A DNA stretch of 64,000 nt, taken from the NCBI GenBank assembly GCA_047967505.1, contig CM106540.1. One strand, written 5' to 3'. Position 1 is the stretch's first letter. Each line of letters starts with the position of its first letter. Positions 1 through 11,259 of this stretch are shown piece after piece. This DNA comes from Dipteris shenzhenensis (taxonomy: Eukaryota > Polypodiophyta > Polypodiopsida > Gleicheniales). Position numbers and translations under genes: made by a program. Below the pieces are notes generated by a model that ran no database searches, had not been told where the DNA came from, and saw only the letters and a list, made by a program, of their open reading frames with translations.

Positions 1-700
1 ACAAGCGCTGGCAGATTGTATTGCGCGCCTGCTGCTGGTCTCTAGGAGAAGCCACTTGAGCGAGTTGCACATTAGCTAGGTCCCTAAGAGCTAGGAGCTG
101 CTATTGGTGCTAGAGCTCACTGGTGCTATAGTAGCCGGTCGCTTCGAGCTTGTTAGGTGAGTAGCTAGAGATGAGCCCTTCAAGCCTTGGCTTTGTTTGA
201 AGAAGCAGCTCATTTGTCTACAGTCCGGTTTGTTAAAGGTCCCATTTACTGAAGGTGCCATTTGGTGCTTCCTTGCCTGCTAGTAGTTTAGGCTTGCATG
301 GAGCTTAGTTTGCTCCCTCTCTCTCTCCTTCAAAGCACTATAGGAGAGTAGAGATCTCTCCTTAGATCTCTCTCACAGAGATTTGTAGATAGAGCTTGCT
401 AAAGTTTCTGTTGTGTAGGTTCTTTGGAAGACACGAAGTCTTTCTCTCTTTCTCACTCCCTATTACTCAATCAGCAAGCCATAGAGAGATCCTCTCTCTC
501 GCTTTCAATCAAAGAACTCTCTCACACATAGACGGAATTCCCTCAATGCAATGGAAGGAATCAATGGATGGAAATTCTCTCAAAACGGGCGAAAATGTTT
601 CCTTCAAGAAAGCGGTAGTTCTCTCAATGGAAGAGAGCATTCAATCTCTCAATCTCAATCTCTCTCATAAGGATGATGCCTCATCAGAAGGCAGAACCAT
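1..700 (-). mobile_element. copia-type LTR retrotransposon, 5' leader (internal region)
   Basis: Read on the minus strand, this is the sequence directly downstream of a primer-binding site (701-712) and a 5' LTR (713-969). It is the untranslated leader of an element that continues out of the window to the left. No gag reading frame is recognisable here. The stretch is rich in CTCTCT/GAGAGA runs, common in plant retrotransposon leaders. The element type follows from the LTR and primer site, not from any coding sequence. Confidence 0.6.
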
Positions 701-712
701 GCTTTGATACCA
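701..712 (-). other. primer-binding site, initiator tRNA-Met type
   Basis: The minus strand reads TGGTATCAAAGC, one base from the usual plant retrotransposon primer site TGGTATCAGAGC, complementary to the 3' end of initiator tRNA-Met. It abuts the LTR end (...TTTTGTCA) with no gap, and is followed by ATGGTTC, also common in copia elements. This fixes both the element's orientation and the inner LTR border. Confidence 0.75.
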
Positions 713-969
713 TGACAAAATATGAAGAGGAGAGAGGAGAAGAGTGGAGATGAGGAGAGAGGGCACAGCTAGAGAGCACACCACAAATGACTAAATGTAC
801 ACTAGATTTAGGTGAAAATGTAGAATATATACAAACCCATTTAGAGTTAGGGTTAGGGCATCTAACCCTTTCCTTTATAGCACTCTATTGGGTTAGTGCT
901 ATGCACATATGATCAAATGATGGTGCTATGCACACGTGATCACATGATATTGAGCGTGAACTCTCAACA
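713..969 (-). mobile_element. 5' LTR of a copia-type element (257 bp)
   Basis: On the minus strand it begins TGTTGAGAGTTCACG and ends TTTTGTCA, giving the standard TG...CA termini. A TATAAA box lies near 874-880 (reverse strand). Upstream of it are two 19-bp near-identical units at 896-914 and 923-941 (period 27); the second contains a CACGTG G-box, the first CATATG. No polypurine tract precedes the TG end, and a primer site follows the CA end, so this is the 5' LTR of an element pointing left. Confidence 0.72.
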
Positions 970-1810
970 TCATGGCACTCTTTCGGAGTCTCAAATGTTG
1001 CAAACGAGCATATATCTTTCTCTTATTGCACTAAAAAATATTACTCTACTTCCTTGTTCCCTTGAACAAAGGCTAAGGCTTTATTCATAATGCCGATGCT
1101 CACTCTCTCTAACTTTTGTTCTTTCACCAATTGAGCTTCATCCATTTTGATGACAAATATGAGCTTTCCATTGCAATCTGTACAACAAAAGAGAGAAATC
1201 GCTAGGATAAACATGATATAGGAAATGAACTAAGTAAAATGCAATGCTATAATGGATTTCCTCTTACTATCTTCTCTCATGACATAGAATTTGACCATCG
1301 CTTATTGCAATTTCTCAACATCTAAGTAGACATTGTTGAAAGCATTCATCTCAAAGGTTTGCAAGCCAGATTTCTTTTTACTCTTCCTAGTCATTGTGCC
1401 CCTTCCACAATGGTACCCTCCAAGCATTTCTTAGATTGCACATTGTCTTTTTTCTCACTGTGCATGTCCTTCAGACCAAGGTGTGGGTAGGGGCACTGTA
1501 GACTTCTTATAATTTCCCAAAATAGCAAACTTGAAAATTTTGAAAACAGATGTGTAAGCTTCACGACTTACACTGGCAGTATTACAAGTTGCAAGCTGCA
1601 AGCTTCTCCTTTGCATCCAAAATATCCTTGAAGTCCTTCACATGTCCATTTCCAACAAACCGAACTAGCTCATGCATTATATGGAAAGGAGGGTTCTTTT
1701 CCTTGGAAGGATCTAAAGGATACAAGGATCCTTCTACCGAAAGGTTGAGATGCTTCTTTCCTTGCGAACGAAGACTGTGGATTTTGGAAGCTCCCCTCAA
1801 TCCCAGACTA
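970..1810. other. no recognised gene
   Basis: Only short open frames are present, none with a recognisable motif. It lies outside the LTR and is presumably the sequence into which the copia element inserted. Confidence 0.5.
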
Positions 1811-2110
1811 CGTGTTGAAGGGAGGGATGGAGGAGGGATGGGGGAGGGAGGACCAAAAGTTGAAGAGGAGGGAAGGCGGGCAGACCAGCAGGTGTGGAGG
1901 GTGGGAGGAGTAGGTGTGGAGGAGGAGGGAGGGAGGAGGGAGGAGAAGGGGGAGGAGGAGCAGGCATGGAGGAGGAGCAAGGGGGAGGGTAGGAGGACCA
2001 GGCATGGACAAGGGAGGGAGGTAGGCATGGAGGAGGGAGGGAGGGGGAGGGGAGGAGGAGCAGACAATTGTCTTGCCCATTTTGGGGAGGGAGGGAGGGG
2101 TAGGGAAATA
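1811..2110. repeat. G-rich low-complexity tract (GGGAGG/GGAGGA)
   Basis: The plus strand is an almost uninterrupted run of GGAGG, GGGAGG and GAGGAG units. Overlapping long open frames on both strands (up to 219 codons) are a by-product of this composition and encode only Gly/Glu/Arg- or Pro/Ser/Leu-rich strings. The strand has many G-runs that could form G-quadruplexes (inference). Confidence 0.85.
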
Positions 2111-2116
2111 GACATG

Positions 2117-2260
2117 GTATGGCCAGTTGTCTTTTCTCACATCCCACTCTCTCTCAAGTTAGCATCTATCTACATTCTGATCATTTGGGACATCATGCTC
2201 TGTATGTGAATCTCGATATTTCACGCATGCTAGTGCAGTTGCTAGCGATGCTTACATCTC
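2117..2260 (+). repeat. partial copy of the 3.1-6.9 kb dispersed repeat
   Basis: The segment matches internal parts of the longer repeats near 3521-3650 and 5965-6095: GGCCAGTTGTCTT..., CATCCCACTCTCTCTC, GCATCTATCT, GATCATT..., CATCATGCTCT and TAGTGCAGT appear in the same order. It is therefore a third, short and diverged, member of that family. Confidence 0.65.
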
Positions 2261-3100
2261 TATGACAGTTCTCTCATGAACAATGAGTACTTTCCAATCA
2301 CATGACACAACCATTTCAAAGATTTGAAAGTATTTGGTCATATTATAAACAGTCTTTATCCAGTAGCAACCCCCTCTGTCTTGCCGACTCCTCTCCCTCC
2401 CTCTTTAGTTCCTCCTACATCACCACTCCCTCCTGTTGCTAGACCAAACGTCACTGATGCACCAGTGAATCAGATCATGGCTCTTCTTGTGCGTCTCTCC
2501 AAGAGACCACAACCTCGCACACAGATCCTTCCAGCATTTCATACAAGGTTTGCTGAGAAGCAATCATTGCTAAAGAATTCACGGAAAGACTACGCAATCC
2601 CATTGCCCCTCCACCAGCTCTTGTGGCTACTCTTACAGCTCCTAATGCCTCTCTCTCAGTTCCTGCCGAATTCAAAGAAGAACTGGAATAGATGTTTATC
2701 TTATGAGGATTCTATCTTGCTGAGCCAGATCATGTTCTGTTGTATCCCTAAGGACTACTTGTTTGTACTCACATCTCTTTGCATTGATAGTATGCTTCCT
2801 GCCTATCACAAAAAGCTTTTCTATTGATACCACATAGTTGTGTATAACTTTTTTGATAATATAATATAACCCTCATTTTTGGAAGAAATTATAAACAGTC
2901 TTAAATATATGGACTCAATGCACGTCTCATCAGACAAGGTATGTATGAAACTAGCAATTGATTTGCAATTCCCATAGTCCAAAACATTGTCACATTACAT
3001 TGGCATAGTTACACGGTAAACGTTCACTCATTCACATCTTCAGACTCTGCACGGGGTATTCTACTTTCGCTTCACAGGATGATAGCAACAGATCTAACAC
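2261..3100. other. no recognised gene
   Basis: An open frame at 2324-2827 (167 codons, Pro/Leu-rich start) has no motif I recognise. Nothing else stands out. Confidence 0.4.
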
Positions 3101-4442
3101 TTTCTCCCTCACATCTCTTTTTTGTTTTTCTTCATCACCCATTAAATCTTTTCTTATCCTCAAGGTAGATCCTATGAACACTTGGTTGCAAAAGTTGTAC
3201 ATCCACTTCTTAGGACCTAATATTGTAACAAAGTCCTACTGGCTTCGCAAGACTTTGCCCTTGTCCATGAGCCTTGTTATATGGTTACTATTGTCCTACC
3301 CTATCTTCTCTCTCCACCATGATTGTTATCCTTTAAAAGAGATATACAAACTGAGATCATTAATATGTTTTCAGCAATTCAAGACCATGTCATTAATATG
3401 TCTTCAAAAAACAATGCAAGTGTACTAGACCTTTAGACAGAGAAACCATCCAATCGTCTTTTCCCCTTGCGACATAATTAGATGGTTATAGATGAGGTAA
3501 TCTGCCTATGACAATAGGCATGGGATGGCAAGTTGCCTTCTCCCACATCCCGCTCTCTCTCGAGTAAGCATCTATCTGCACTATGATCATTCACGACATC
3601 ATGCTCTTTATGTGAGTGTCAGTATTTCATATACACTAGTGCAGTAGCTAGCAATCTACTAAGGTTCTTTGTTTGGATCTATGGAGTAAAGAACACGTAG
3701 CTAGGTTAGACATGCCTCATATAAGTTTAGTTAATTATTATGCAAGTAAAGTATTACAAATTAACTAAACAAGTGTGATTCATGATAATCTCTACCATGT
3801 AATTTGTGGGTTGATACAAGCTAGCAATTGCAAGCTACACAACCAGCTAGACTTTCAATGGGTTGTTATCAGCTAGTGAAACAAGCCACAACCGGCCAAA
3901 GTCAAGTATATTTCTTTTCCTAATAAATAACTATAAACTATAATATATTATCTAATATTTTACATCCAATTGCAATTAGTTACGAGTCAGCATACACGGA
4001 CTCCCCACTAGCACATTTGACATAGATATTTTGTATCCATATGCGAGTAGTTATGAGTTGGCATACATTGATTCCCCAATGGCACGCACATACTTTTTTT
4101 CAAAAATATCATACTTTTTAAATATTTTTAAAAAGTAGATAGCTTATGACTACGAAACATATGATTTTTTGCCATATAGCTTATGACTACAAAAAAAAAA
4201 GCTTTTCTTTATGAAAACATTCCTTTCGAATCCCAAATCATAAATTGTAAACTAAGAGATTTGCATTTATCCATTTTACATCCTAGCGTGGGTAGATATC
4301 AGCTAGCCTAAGTGAACCCACTACCGACATTGGACACTTTTTAAAGGGATATAAAAACTTACAAAAAATTTTGGACTTTGTTTATCCTTTTTCCTTGTCC
4401 TTTTTTTTTTCAAGACTCCAAGCAGAGCTAGAATCTTGGGAA
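3101..4442 (+). repeat. long dispersed repeat, copy A (about 1.34 kb)
   Basis: This segment is repeated, colinear and in the same orientation, at 5542-6883. Both copies run from CTCCCTCACATCTCTTTTTT to AGAGCTAGAATCTTGGGA, with scattered substitutions and small indels. There is no coding potential in either copy. Internal short repeats such as AGCTTATGACTAC occur twice within it. The family is unknown; it could be a non-autonomous element or a retrotransposon LTR fragment. Confidence 0.8.
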
Positions 4443-5446
4443 TGCAAATAGTACAAGGTGGGCACCCAGTATATACCGCATGGTAGATTAACCATAATGC
4501 ACGATAATTAGCTAAAACCCGCATGGTATATAAGCTTACCGGGCCGTATATATTATACTGCACAGTGTGATCTAACATTGTGCGGTATTGTCACCTAGTT
4601 ACCATGCGGTGTGTCAATTCATCGCACGATAACCTATTGCAATTGGTGTGGTTAAAAAGTCATGACTAGACCGGTTTAAATCACTTAGAGGAGTTGAAAA
4701 AAAGTTTCACTATGGATAAAAAGTCATGACTAGACCGGTTTAAATCACTTCGAGGCCATTTTAAATCCCTCCCGAAATCCCTGCACATTGCAGTTGTGAG
4801 CTAATGCACTTCAAATAATGCTATGACATGCTAATCACAAGCACGATTTAATATTGTACTGTGCTATACAATAAATACATACAAGTTTTTCAAAATAATA
4901 AAGTATAAAGAGATTCAAGCACTGTCTCCTTAATTATTATGTTTAAAATAAGATTTGTGAGATGCAAGGTTATGTCAGTTAAGTTAAAATTTAAACAATA
5001 AGCTCTCAATAAGACCAAAAGACACTCTGTATACAAAGGATGTACATTTTCCAATATACTAGGAGGGATCACGTGCACTCTTGTTAAAATATTAAATTCA
5101 AAATGACATACAAATATTAAATATATACATACCACCTATGATCTATATTAACAAGGAGTTAGGAATTTGTGTGGCACCCTCGTTTGAGTTGAATAATAAT
5201 GTATATAGATTTTTATAGATGTCTCCTTAGAAGGAATGCTAAAGTAGAGGGTTCGATTCCACTTTCGTGAATTTTTATGTGTAATTATTGTTTTTAGCAC
5301 TCCCTCCTTGGAGGTAGTGCTATGATGGAGGATTGAAACTCTTCTGTGCATTTCCACTTGTAATTTTTTTTAAAAATAACTAAGTTGTGTGTTTCAAACT
5401 GCCATTTATGGAGATTATCCTATAAAAGTTACCTTTTCATAGCCGA
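4443..5446. other. spacer between the two long repeats; no recognised gene
   Basis: No coding sequence is recognised. It contains a local direct repeat (see 4653-4748). Near 5070-5120 a segment resembles 7003-7050 (GTGCAYTCTTGTTAAAATAT and ATGACATACAWATATTAA), so the right flanks of both long repeats share sequence as well. Confidence 0.45.
4653..4748 (+). repeat. direct repeat, 33 bp twice, period about 62
   Basis: The motif beginning TAAAAAGTCATGACTAGACC and continuing through GGTTTAAATCACTT occurs at about 4653-4686 and 4715-4748, essentially unchanged. Confidence 0.75.
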
Positions 5447-5541
5447 ACCCATGCGCACTTGAGAAAAGGCATTGCCCATGCGCACTTGCGCACCCTTATT
5501 AAAAAAAGGTTAGAAAGGTTATGTCAAGGTAAATTAAACTT
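5447..5541 (+). repeat. 95-bp direct repeat, left member
   Basis: It contains AAAAGGCATTGCCCATGCGC followed by ACTTGCGCAC and ends AGGTAAATTAAACTTGCTC. A near-identical copy lies at 6886-6982, so the two members flank long repeat copy B on both sides. Confidence 0.75.
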
Positions 5542-6883
5542 GCTCCCTCACATCTCTTTTTTCAGTTTTCTTCATCACCCATTAAATGTTTTCTTATCCT
5601 CAAGGCAACAGATCCTATGAACACTTGGTTGCAAAAGTTGCACATCCACTTCTTAGGACCTAATTTTGTAACAGAATCCTGCTAGCTTCACAAGACTTTG
5701 CCCCCGTCCATGAGCCTTGTTATACGGTTACTATTGTCCTACCCTATATTCTCTCTCCACCATGATTGTTATCCTGTAAAAGAGATATACAAATTGAGAT
5801 CATTAATATGTTTTCAGTAATTCAAGACCATGTCATTAATATGTCTTCAAAAAGCAATGCAAGTGTATTAGACCTTTAGACAAAGAAACCATCCAATCAT
5901 CTTTTCCCCTTGTGACATAATTGGATGGTTATAGATGAGGTAATCTGCCTATGACAATAGGCGTGGGATGGCAAGTTGCCTTCTCCCACGTCTCACTCTC
6001 TCCCGAGTAAGCATCTATCTGCACTATGATCATTCACAACATCATGCTCTTTATGTGAGTGTTAGTATTTCATATACACTAGTGGAGTAGCTAGCGATCT
6101 ACCAAGGTTCTTTGTTTGGATCTAGGGAGTAAAGAACACATAGCTAGGTTAGACATGCCTAATATAAGTTTAGTTAATTATTATGCAAGTAAAGTATTAC
6201 AAATTAACTAAACAAGTGTGATTCATGACAATCTCTACCATGTAATTTGTGGGTTGATACAAGCTAGCAATTGCAAGCTACACAATTGGCTAGACTTTCA
6301 ATGGGTTGTTATCAGCTAGCGAAACGAGCCACAATCGACCAAAGTCAAGTATATTTCTTTTCCTAATAAATAACTATAAACTGTAATATATTATCTAATA
6401 TTTTACATCCAATTGCGATTAGTTATGAGTCAGCATACACGGACTCCCCACTAGCACATGTGACATAGATATTTTGTATCCATATGCGAGTAGTTATGAG
6501 TTGGCATACATTGATTACCCAATGGCACGCACATACTTTCTTTCAAAAATATCTAACTTTTTTACGATTTTTAAAAAGTAGATAGCTTATGACTACGAAA
6601 CACATGATTTTTTGCCATATAGCTTATGACTACAAAAAAAAAGCTTTTCTTTATGAAAACATTCCTTTCAAATCCCAAATCATAAATTGTAAACTAAGAG
6701 ATTTGCATTTATCCTTTTTACATCCTAGTGTGGGTAGATATCAGCTAGCCTAAGCAAGCCCACTACAGACATTGGACCCTTTTTAAAGGGATATAAAAAC
6801 TTACAAAATTTTTTGGACTTTGTTTATCCTTTTTGCTTGTCCTTTTTTTTTTCGAGACTCCACGTAGAGCTAGAATCTTGGGA
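5542..6883 (+). repeat. long dispersed repeat, copy B (about 1.34 kb)
   Basis: It is colinear with copy A (3101-4442), differing by scattered substitutions. Unlike copy A it is flanked by 95-bp direct repeats at 5447-5541 and 6886-6982. Its right end comes within about 200 bp of the dioxygenase start codon, so this repeat supplies much of that gene's upstream region. Confidence 0.8.
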
Positions 6884-6885
6884 CC

Positions 6886-6982
6886 CATGGGCACTTGAAA
6901 AAAGGCATTGCCCATGCGCACTTGCGCACGCTTGTTAAAAAAAGGTTAGAAAGGTTATGTCAAGGTAAATTAAACTTGCTCT
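6886..6982 (+). repeat. 95-bp direct repeat, right member
   Basis: Second member of the pair described at 5447-5541, sharing GGCATTGCCCATGCGCACTT and the AAATTAAACTTGCTC end. It ends about 95 bp before the dioxygenase ATG. Confidence 0.75.
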
Positions 6983-7076
6983 ATTATGTACGTCCTTAGT
7001 TGTGCATTCTTGTTAAAATATGAAATGCAATATGACATACATATATTAATGCACAGTAGGGGACCTGGGACGAAGT

Positions 7077-8485
7077 ATGGCAGCCTTCGGCACAAGAGTC
7101 TCACAACTCTCCATTGCAGATCATCCAGCGGAAACTATGGATGTTGCAGATTTGAATCCTCCTTCTGAGAGGGGCATCAAGGAGCTGCTGGAGGAAGAGG
7201 ACCTCTCTCATGTTCCAGATTCCTACGTTCAACCTCCCGACAGGAGGCCTTGCTTGTCCCTGGTCTGCCACACCCACCAGCCTCCTCTTATCGACCTTGC
7301 AGGCCTTGTAGCTGACAACAGACGCGAAATTATCGAGAAAATTAGCCTCGCGTGCCAGGAATGGGGCATCTTCCAGGTTTGGTATTTCGTGTTTGATTGC
7401 TCCTGCTTTCTGCGAACAAGGAACTAATCTGCGTCCACTAGAGAGCAAACATTCCTCAGTAAGGGACTAATCTGCGTGGACTCGGATTTCAGGTGATCAA
7501 TCACGGAGTTCCCAAGTATTGTCTAGACAACATATGGGCAGCATCTGGGGAATTCTTTCAGCTCCCAGCACGGGACAGGATGCGATGGTATTCTTCCACT
7601 CAGCGAGATCAGACGTTTTATCTTCCGAGAAATGGAAGAGACTGGGCTGACTCTCTAGCGTTTCTCCAAGATGAAGATGGGACTTGGAGCTTAAGCAAAG
7701 CGCCAGATGTCTGCAGGTGAGTTGGACCTTGATATCTGAAAGGAGAAATAATGCTACAATTTTGATCTTGTTAACCGATCGGTGTCTGGTTGTGGGTTTC
7801 AGGGTGCCAATTCTGGATTACGTCAAGCAAATCAGAAATCTCGTCGGTATGTTATGCCAAGCACTGGCGGAAGGCTTGGGGGTGGATGCAAGACAACTGG
7901 AAAAGGCTGGAGCAAGCAATCTTGCTTACGCAAGGCTGCATTACTACTCTGCTTGTCCGGACCCAAGCCTCGCTCTGGCGAAGTCTGACCATACAGATCC
8001 TAATGTGCTCACAGTTCTGATGCAGGATCAGACAGGAGGGCTGCAAGTGCTGAAAGACAATGTTTGGATCGAGGTGAAGCCGGTACAAGACGCGTTTATA
8101 ATCATCCTCGGGGATCAAATGCAGGTGTGCATGTTCTCCATTCCATTGATCGATGGGCAGGTGGAAATTTCCGCCTGTTGAGGAGCTAAAAGTCTGCTAA
8201 ACTCCTTGTCGTCGTTTGATTGCATTGAAAATCCTGACCAACGGGAACTACAAGAGCGTGGAGCATCGAGTAGTTGCGAACAAACATCGGGCAAGGCGAT
8301 CAGTGGCATGTTTCATGGCTCCTCGTCCACAAGAACGTGTAGGTCCGATGGAAGAGTTCATCACGCAGCGCCATCCCAAACACTACAGGGACATCGACTA
8401 CGAAGAATATAGCAAACTTTTCTCAAAGGATACCTCGAAGAAGTCAGCTTTGAGGCAGTGCCAATTAGCTCCCGATAATTTTTAG
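7077..8485 (+). CDS. 2-oxoglutarate/Fe(II)-dependent dioxygenase, DOXC class, four exons
   Basis: Likely a soluble oxygenase that couples 2-oxoglutarate decarboxylation to oxidation of a small molecule; the substrate cannot be read from sequence. Exons inferred by reading: 7077-7376, 7493-7716, 7803-8124 and about 8231-8485, giving about 366 residues, normal for the flavanone-3-hydroxylase/DMR6-like group. The N-terminal DIOX_N region contains EWGIFQVINHGVP at the exon 1/2 join. Iron ligands are His238 and Asp240 (DHTDPN) and His294 (VEHRVV); Arg304-x-Ser306 (RRS) binds 2-oxoglutarate. Introns 1 and 2 have clean GT...AG ends and join in frame. Intron 3 has a good donor (CAG|GTGTGC), but there is no AG between 8193 and the conserved ILTNGNYK codons at 8231. 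The gene is therefore either missspliced or a recent pseudogene. Upstream DNA is repeat-derived. Confidence 0.82.
8125..8230 (+). other. intron 3 of the dioxygenase gene, acceptor apparently lost
   Basis: Homology dictates that coding resumes at 8231 (ATC CTG ACC, the ILTNG motif), phase 0. The bases before it read GATTGCATTGAAA, with no AG. The last upstream AG (8191-8192) would put a TAA at 8198-8200 in frame. The first usable AG downstream (8253-8254) is in frame and would delete eight residues (ILTNGNYK) just before the distal iron-binding His. Retaining the intron gives a stop at 8179-8181. Confidence 0.7.
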
Positions 8486-8639
8486 GCCTTTCTACGTCGA
8501 GGGATTTATGGGGTTAGTAAGCTAGGATGGTGATTCATTTACTCCATTCAATATGTTATATTAGAGCATAATATCATGACCTTTTTGCTTTAAATTCTGG
8601 GAGAAGACATCTTCTTACTATCTTATCGTATCTTATATC

Positions 8640-8780
8640 TTATATCTTATCTTATCTGACTTCTTACTCTTACTATATACTTACTATATACTCTATATAT
8701 TAAGGAGGGTGGGAGGCCATACTGTGCCACGTGTCTTCGGGTGGAGAGAGCTTGGAGGGCACCACGTGTCGCACAAGAGG
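8640..8780 (+). repeat. TATCTTA-rich stretch leading into a repeat shared with 29776-29850
   Basis: It starts with simple ATCTTAT units, then TCTTACTATATAC...CTATATATTAAGGAGGG, followed by a GCCACGTGTC at 8726-8735 and CCACGTGTC at 8762-8770. The segment ACTATATATTAAGNAGGG...GGAGGC...GTGCCAYGTGTC recurs at 29782-29830. The shared start (TCTTACTATATATTAAG-like) resembles plant Helitron 5' termini, a weak resemblance only. Confidence 0.4.
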
Positions 8781-8866
8781 AGAGGTTGGAGGAAAGCTGG
8801 CGGGGAGTGGAGGGAAGCATCGAAGGGCGTGCCAATTTGAACCGGTTCCTTCCCCAAGAATGTACG

Positions 8867-8942
8867 ACTTGCCCGTAGGATCATGCACCGTTGATCGGTT
8901 GTTTACTTGCCCGTAGGATCATGCACCGTTGATCAGTCGTTC
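8867..8942 (+). repeat. tandem duplication, 38-bp period
   Basis: ACTTGCCCGTAGGATCATGC followed by ACCGTTGATC occurs at 8867 and again at 8905. Confidence 0.85.
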
Positions 8943-10879
8943 ACGCTTAGCTCCCTCCACTCACGCATGCTTAGTCATTCAGTAAGAGCCCGATGGATCG
9001 TTTCAACCCCTAGTAGTGCCACTGTCAGAACTACATCCTGCCTTTCATGTTCATGTCCAGAGGATACTCGCTCATACTGGCGATGATGTCCTTCAACGTC
9101 CGTTTTTTTCCCAGTGCTTTGGCAAGCGTTGGATTTGAGTGTTGCCATTTTGCATTCAAGAGATGGCTTGACTTCAGAGCAGTCCAAGGAAAGTTGTGTG
9201 CACGCCTATTTGGGGAGTGCAAGGTTGCAGCAGGTGGCTTCATCCCCCTCCCCATTCACTTGGTGCAGGCTCCATTCCGTCACAGAAAGGGGAGACAAAA
9301 GGCAGCTCAAGGTACCTACCGTTGCATGAAGTAACTGCCTCGAGCTAAGGCGCTAAAGCAAGCCTATTTCCTGCACTCTTGGTTAGCTGCGATCTTCCTG
9401 CCGTCAATCTGCCTTCCAACTACACGTGAATCTTCCAACAAGGGTTGAGGGGTGTGTGGGTTCCGCTGGTGGAGAACATAGACACTTTGCATTTGTTTTG
9501 GTTGACGTTCTCTAATCCTTGAATAGAATCTGCTGTTGTTTTTCTCTGTGAAATAGTTGTCTAGCCAAACGAAACATTTAGAAGTTGAGGATTGAATGGC
9601 TGAGAGATTCCAATAGCAGACCACGCATGTATGTGTTGTACATTATTCGTAAGAAAAATGGGAGAGCAGAAATGTGCAGGACTCACAAGTATTGAACCGA
9701 TGTCTGATAGACATGTAAGCATTGGACCGATGAACTCATTGGCCCAACAGATGTATAGAGGTATGTGACGATTGATTTCAATATCCCCTCTCCCCTCTTG
9801 CTGTTCCAAATGAGTTCAATAAGAAATAATTTCCAACAACTTGGCTCACGAGGTAATTGTTGAGATGACGAAGGTTCTTAAACATGGAAGCAACGAGAGT
9901 GAGTTGCCATCTGTTGAGAAATGCATAGAAGAAGGTATAGCTGCACTCCAAAGCTCTCACTCTCTCTCTCCCCACGAATCCTATAATTTGGGCATGAGAA
10001 TAGATTGATGCAGGTGCTCTCAAGAGCCCCTTGCTACATGCTGTCAAAGATGGAGATGTTGGGTCCAATGCCATGTATGGAGGAGCATCCTACGTAGGCT
10101 TCCACAACCACAGCTTCCTTGAGCTCCTTCATTTCATCCAACATGGGCTCCTCCTACAACACCATCAGAGACGTCCTTACTGATGCCCATAGTGTGAGCT
10201 GTGGCAATTGATTTGCCTGGCAAATGAGGAAATTCACATCCCCTATAGTGAACCACATTTCATAGTTTGACCTTCAGAATTTATGTATTAGTTGAACCCT
10301 ATACTGAGAGAGGTAAGGTACCGTAGCTCACAAAACGGTGCACACGTACAAGTATTTGAAAGTTGGGGTGTATGAGGATGGGCGTTGGGGCAGCAAGTTA
10401 GGCATGGGGAGATAACCAAAGCTTACTACAGTTCGGTTACCTTGGAGGAAATCGTGTGTCTAGCAGCAACTTTGTGTCTTGCAGTCTTCTCGGAAGGAGA
10501 AATAGGAATTGCATCTCTGGCTAATGCAAAGTTCCTGAATACTGGAGCTTTGATTCGTTGTCATCCCTATTTTGCAAAATGGTATCAGGTATCGAAGAGG
10601 TTAACTATTCTAATTTAGATTGTGGATTGTTTCAGATGGAGGAGCATGCTATGGGGGTTGATGACTCTTTGGTGGATGATGAGGCCGCAATGGCATGGGT
10701 GTAGCAGATGTAGGACGATGAGGGTAATAGAGATCCATGTGAAAGATTGAGAGGACTATGTTTGTTGTTGTTGTTGGGCGAAGGTCAAGATACAACAAGG
10801 TGAGATTGGGTTTTTGGAGATTTTATTTACGTAGAGCACACGTTAGTACATGAAGTAAATTGTGGTGAGCTCCACGTTA

Positions 10880-11259
10880 TACATCTTTTTGAGTGTTTTT
10901 CATCGTGGGCAATAGGTTAGCAGCAGAGGTGTAGATCCCATGGTTCTTTACATGAACAAAGTGTAAAGAATAAGCGAGAGAGATAGGAGACTCAAGTTCA
11001 GCTTTCTTCACAACACACAAAAGAGAGAGGACACAAGGTTGGAGGGTGAAGCCTTTCTTCACTTTTGCACACAACAACAATACAATAGAAGAGGGAAATA
11101 CCCTATATGTCAAACCCTAGGATACGTGGTTCATATGTGAACCCAAACCAAAAACATACGTGGTAGTCTAACTACACCACGAGTACAACTAACATAGGCG
11201 GTGACATAAATGATAGTCATCCAGGAGATATATCGGGGGTAGAGCTTGATATCTCAACA
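10880..11259 (-). mobile_element. 3' LTR of a copia element (inner border clear, outer border uncertain)
   Basis: On the minus strand the LTR starts TGTTGAGATATCAAGCTC at 11259, directly after a purine-rich CTTGAGGGGGAG polypurine tract that follows the pol end. It shares its opening and scattered internal words (ATTTATGTCACC) with the LTR at 40284-40537, so the two belong to related subfamilies. I cannot place the outer end; 10880 is a guess. Confidence 0.5.

Larger units (their letters stand above)
8486..10870. other. no recognised gene
   Basis: Only short open frames without recognisable motifs occur here. It holds the repeats listed separately at 8640-8780 and 8867-8942. Confidence 0.5.

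Noticed and set aside
1550-2209. Overlapping long frames on both strands over 1.8-2.1 kb
   Set aside because: They are produced by the GGAGG repeat composition; all encode simple-sequence strings.
7077-8485. Naming the dioxygenase as flavanone 3-hydroxylase, flavonol synthase or gibberellin oxidase
   Set aside because: Only the general catalytic residues are clear. Subfamily-defining substrate residues cannot be judged without an alignment.
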